This document shows, piece after piece, positions 61,226 through 61,277 of a stretch of DNA of 61,277 bases; within the stretch, counting starts at the first letter, position 1; each line of letters starts with the position of its first letter. The stretch comes from an uncultured Lachnospiraceae bacterium (lineage in GTDB: Bacteria; Bacillota; Clostridia; Lachnospirales; Lachnospiraceae): assembly GCA_910584205.1 (NCBI GenBank), contig CAJUAA010000024.1:1-61277 (forward strand). Reading direction: 5' to 3'. The position numbers and the translations under genes are program-made. Below the pieces are notes generated by a model, which saw nothing but the letters and a program-made list of their open reading frames with translations, was not told where the DNA came from and did no database searches.

Positions 61226-61277
61226 ATGTTAGAGTATATTTCTGCCCCGGAAGCGGCACAAAAATGGGGCATTTCAG
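61226..61277 (+). CDS. Excisionase-like HTH protein, partial at window end
   Basis: The start MLEYISAPEAAQKWGIS is typical of small MerR/excisionase-like DNA-binding proteins of integrative elements. AAAGGGTG precedes the ATG. Only 17 residues are inside the window. Confidence 0.6.
   Translation, partial: MLEYISAPEAAQKWGIS

Overview
The window looks like a chromosomal segment of a Gram-positive, spore-forming gut clostridium, most likely a Lachnospiraceae member. This rests on spoVAC/spoVAD, a small acid-soluble spore protein, AddAB instead of RecBCD, strong GGAGG ribosome sites, lipoprotein-type sugar-binding proteins, a LicT-controlled PTS and a moderately GC-rich (low 50s %) base composition. 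Species cannot be read from the sequence alone. No rRNA, tRNA, CRISPR array or complete IS element was seen.

Layout. 1-5.1 kb: a patch of accessory genes (HAD fragment, sugar O-acetyltransferase, two small ORFs, 5'-truncated AraC regulator) abuts spoVAC, which is divergent from spoVAD; a DUF4143 ATPase remnant and a flavin-type PNPOx-like protein follow. 5.2-19 kb: a mosaic of regulators (WYL, small HTH), an ADP-ribosylglycohydrolase, an orphan HipA-like kinase, a TIR-TPR protein and a hybrid histidine kinase, mixed with many broken genes (frameshifted WYL neighbour, metallophosphatase, VapC, aldo/keto reductase, and several decayed AAA-ATPase/PD-(D/E)XK genes). 19-28.3 kb: a housekeeping run of Zn-dependent phospholipase-C-like protein, LarE-like sulfur transferase, TcdA, AddB and AddA, tightly packed or overlapping.

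28.3-40.6 kb: a sugar-catabolic cassette. A divergent AraC regulator faces a DUF5107-TPR protein, a Gfo/Idh/MocA oxidoreductase, a ribose-type ABC importer (permease, lipoprotein binding protein, and one polypeptide that fuses a second permease to both ATPase domains), a small unknown protein, a second Gfo/Idh/MocA enzyme and a NahK-like sugar kinase. 40.6-44.5 kb: an RlmI-type rRNA methyltransferase, a SASP with a possible sigma-G promoter, an HTH protein, a PII-like/DUF1538 pair and an SDR remnant. 45-49.5 kb: a LicT antiterminator, a beta-glucoside PTS EIIBCA with an extra degenerate EIIB domain, and a GH1 6-phospho-beta-glucosidase.

49.5-60 kb: a probable beta-1,4-galactan/galacto-oligosaccharide system: GH42 beta-galactosidase, LacI regulator, then (after a decayed antitoxin/VapC pair) a MalEFG-type ABC importer, an unrecognised 611-residue protein, a small zinc-ribbon protein and a GH53 endo-galactanase. 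A canonical promoter flanked by two TTGCGCAA double-palindrome operators precedes the transporter. The GH53 gene lacks its C-terminal end exactly where a stretch with mobile-element character (small ORFs, XRE repressor, excisionase-like start) begins at about 60 kb and runs off the window.

The best candidates for new biology are the 611-residue protein in the galactan operon, the permease-ATPase fusion importer with its unknown sugar pathway, the PTS protein with two in-frame starts and an inactive EIIB module, and the double-TIR-TPR protein. The number of genes cut at junctions is high, so the first 20 kb and several later joints appear strongly rearranged.
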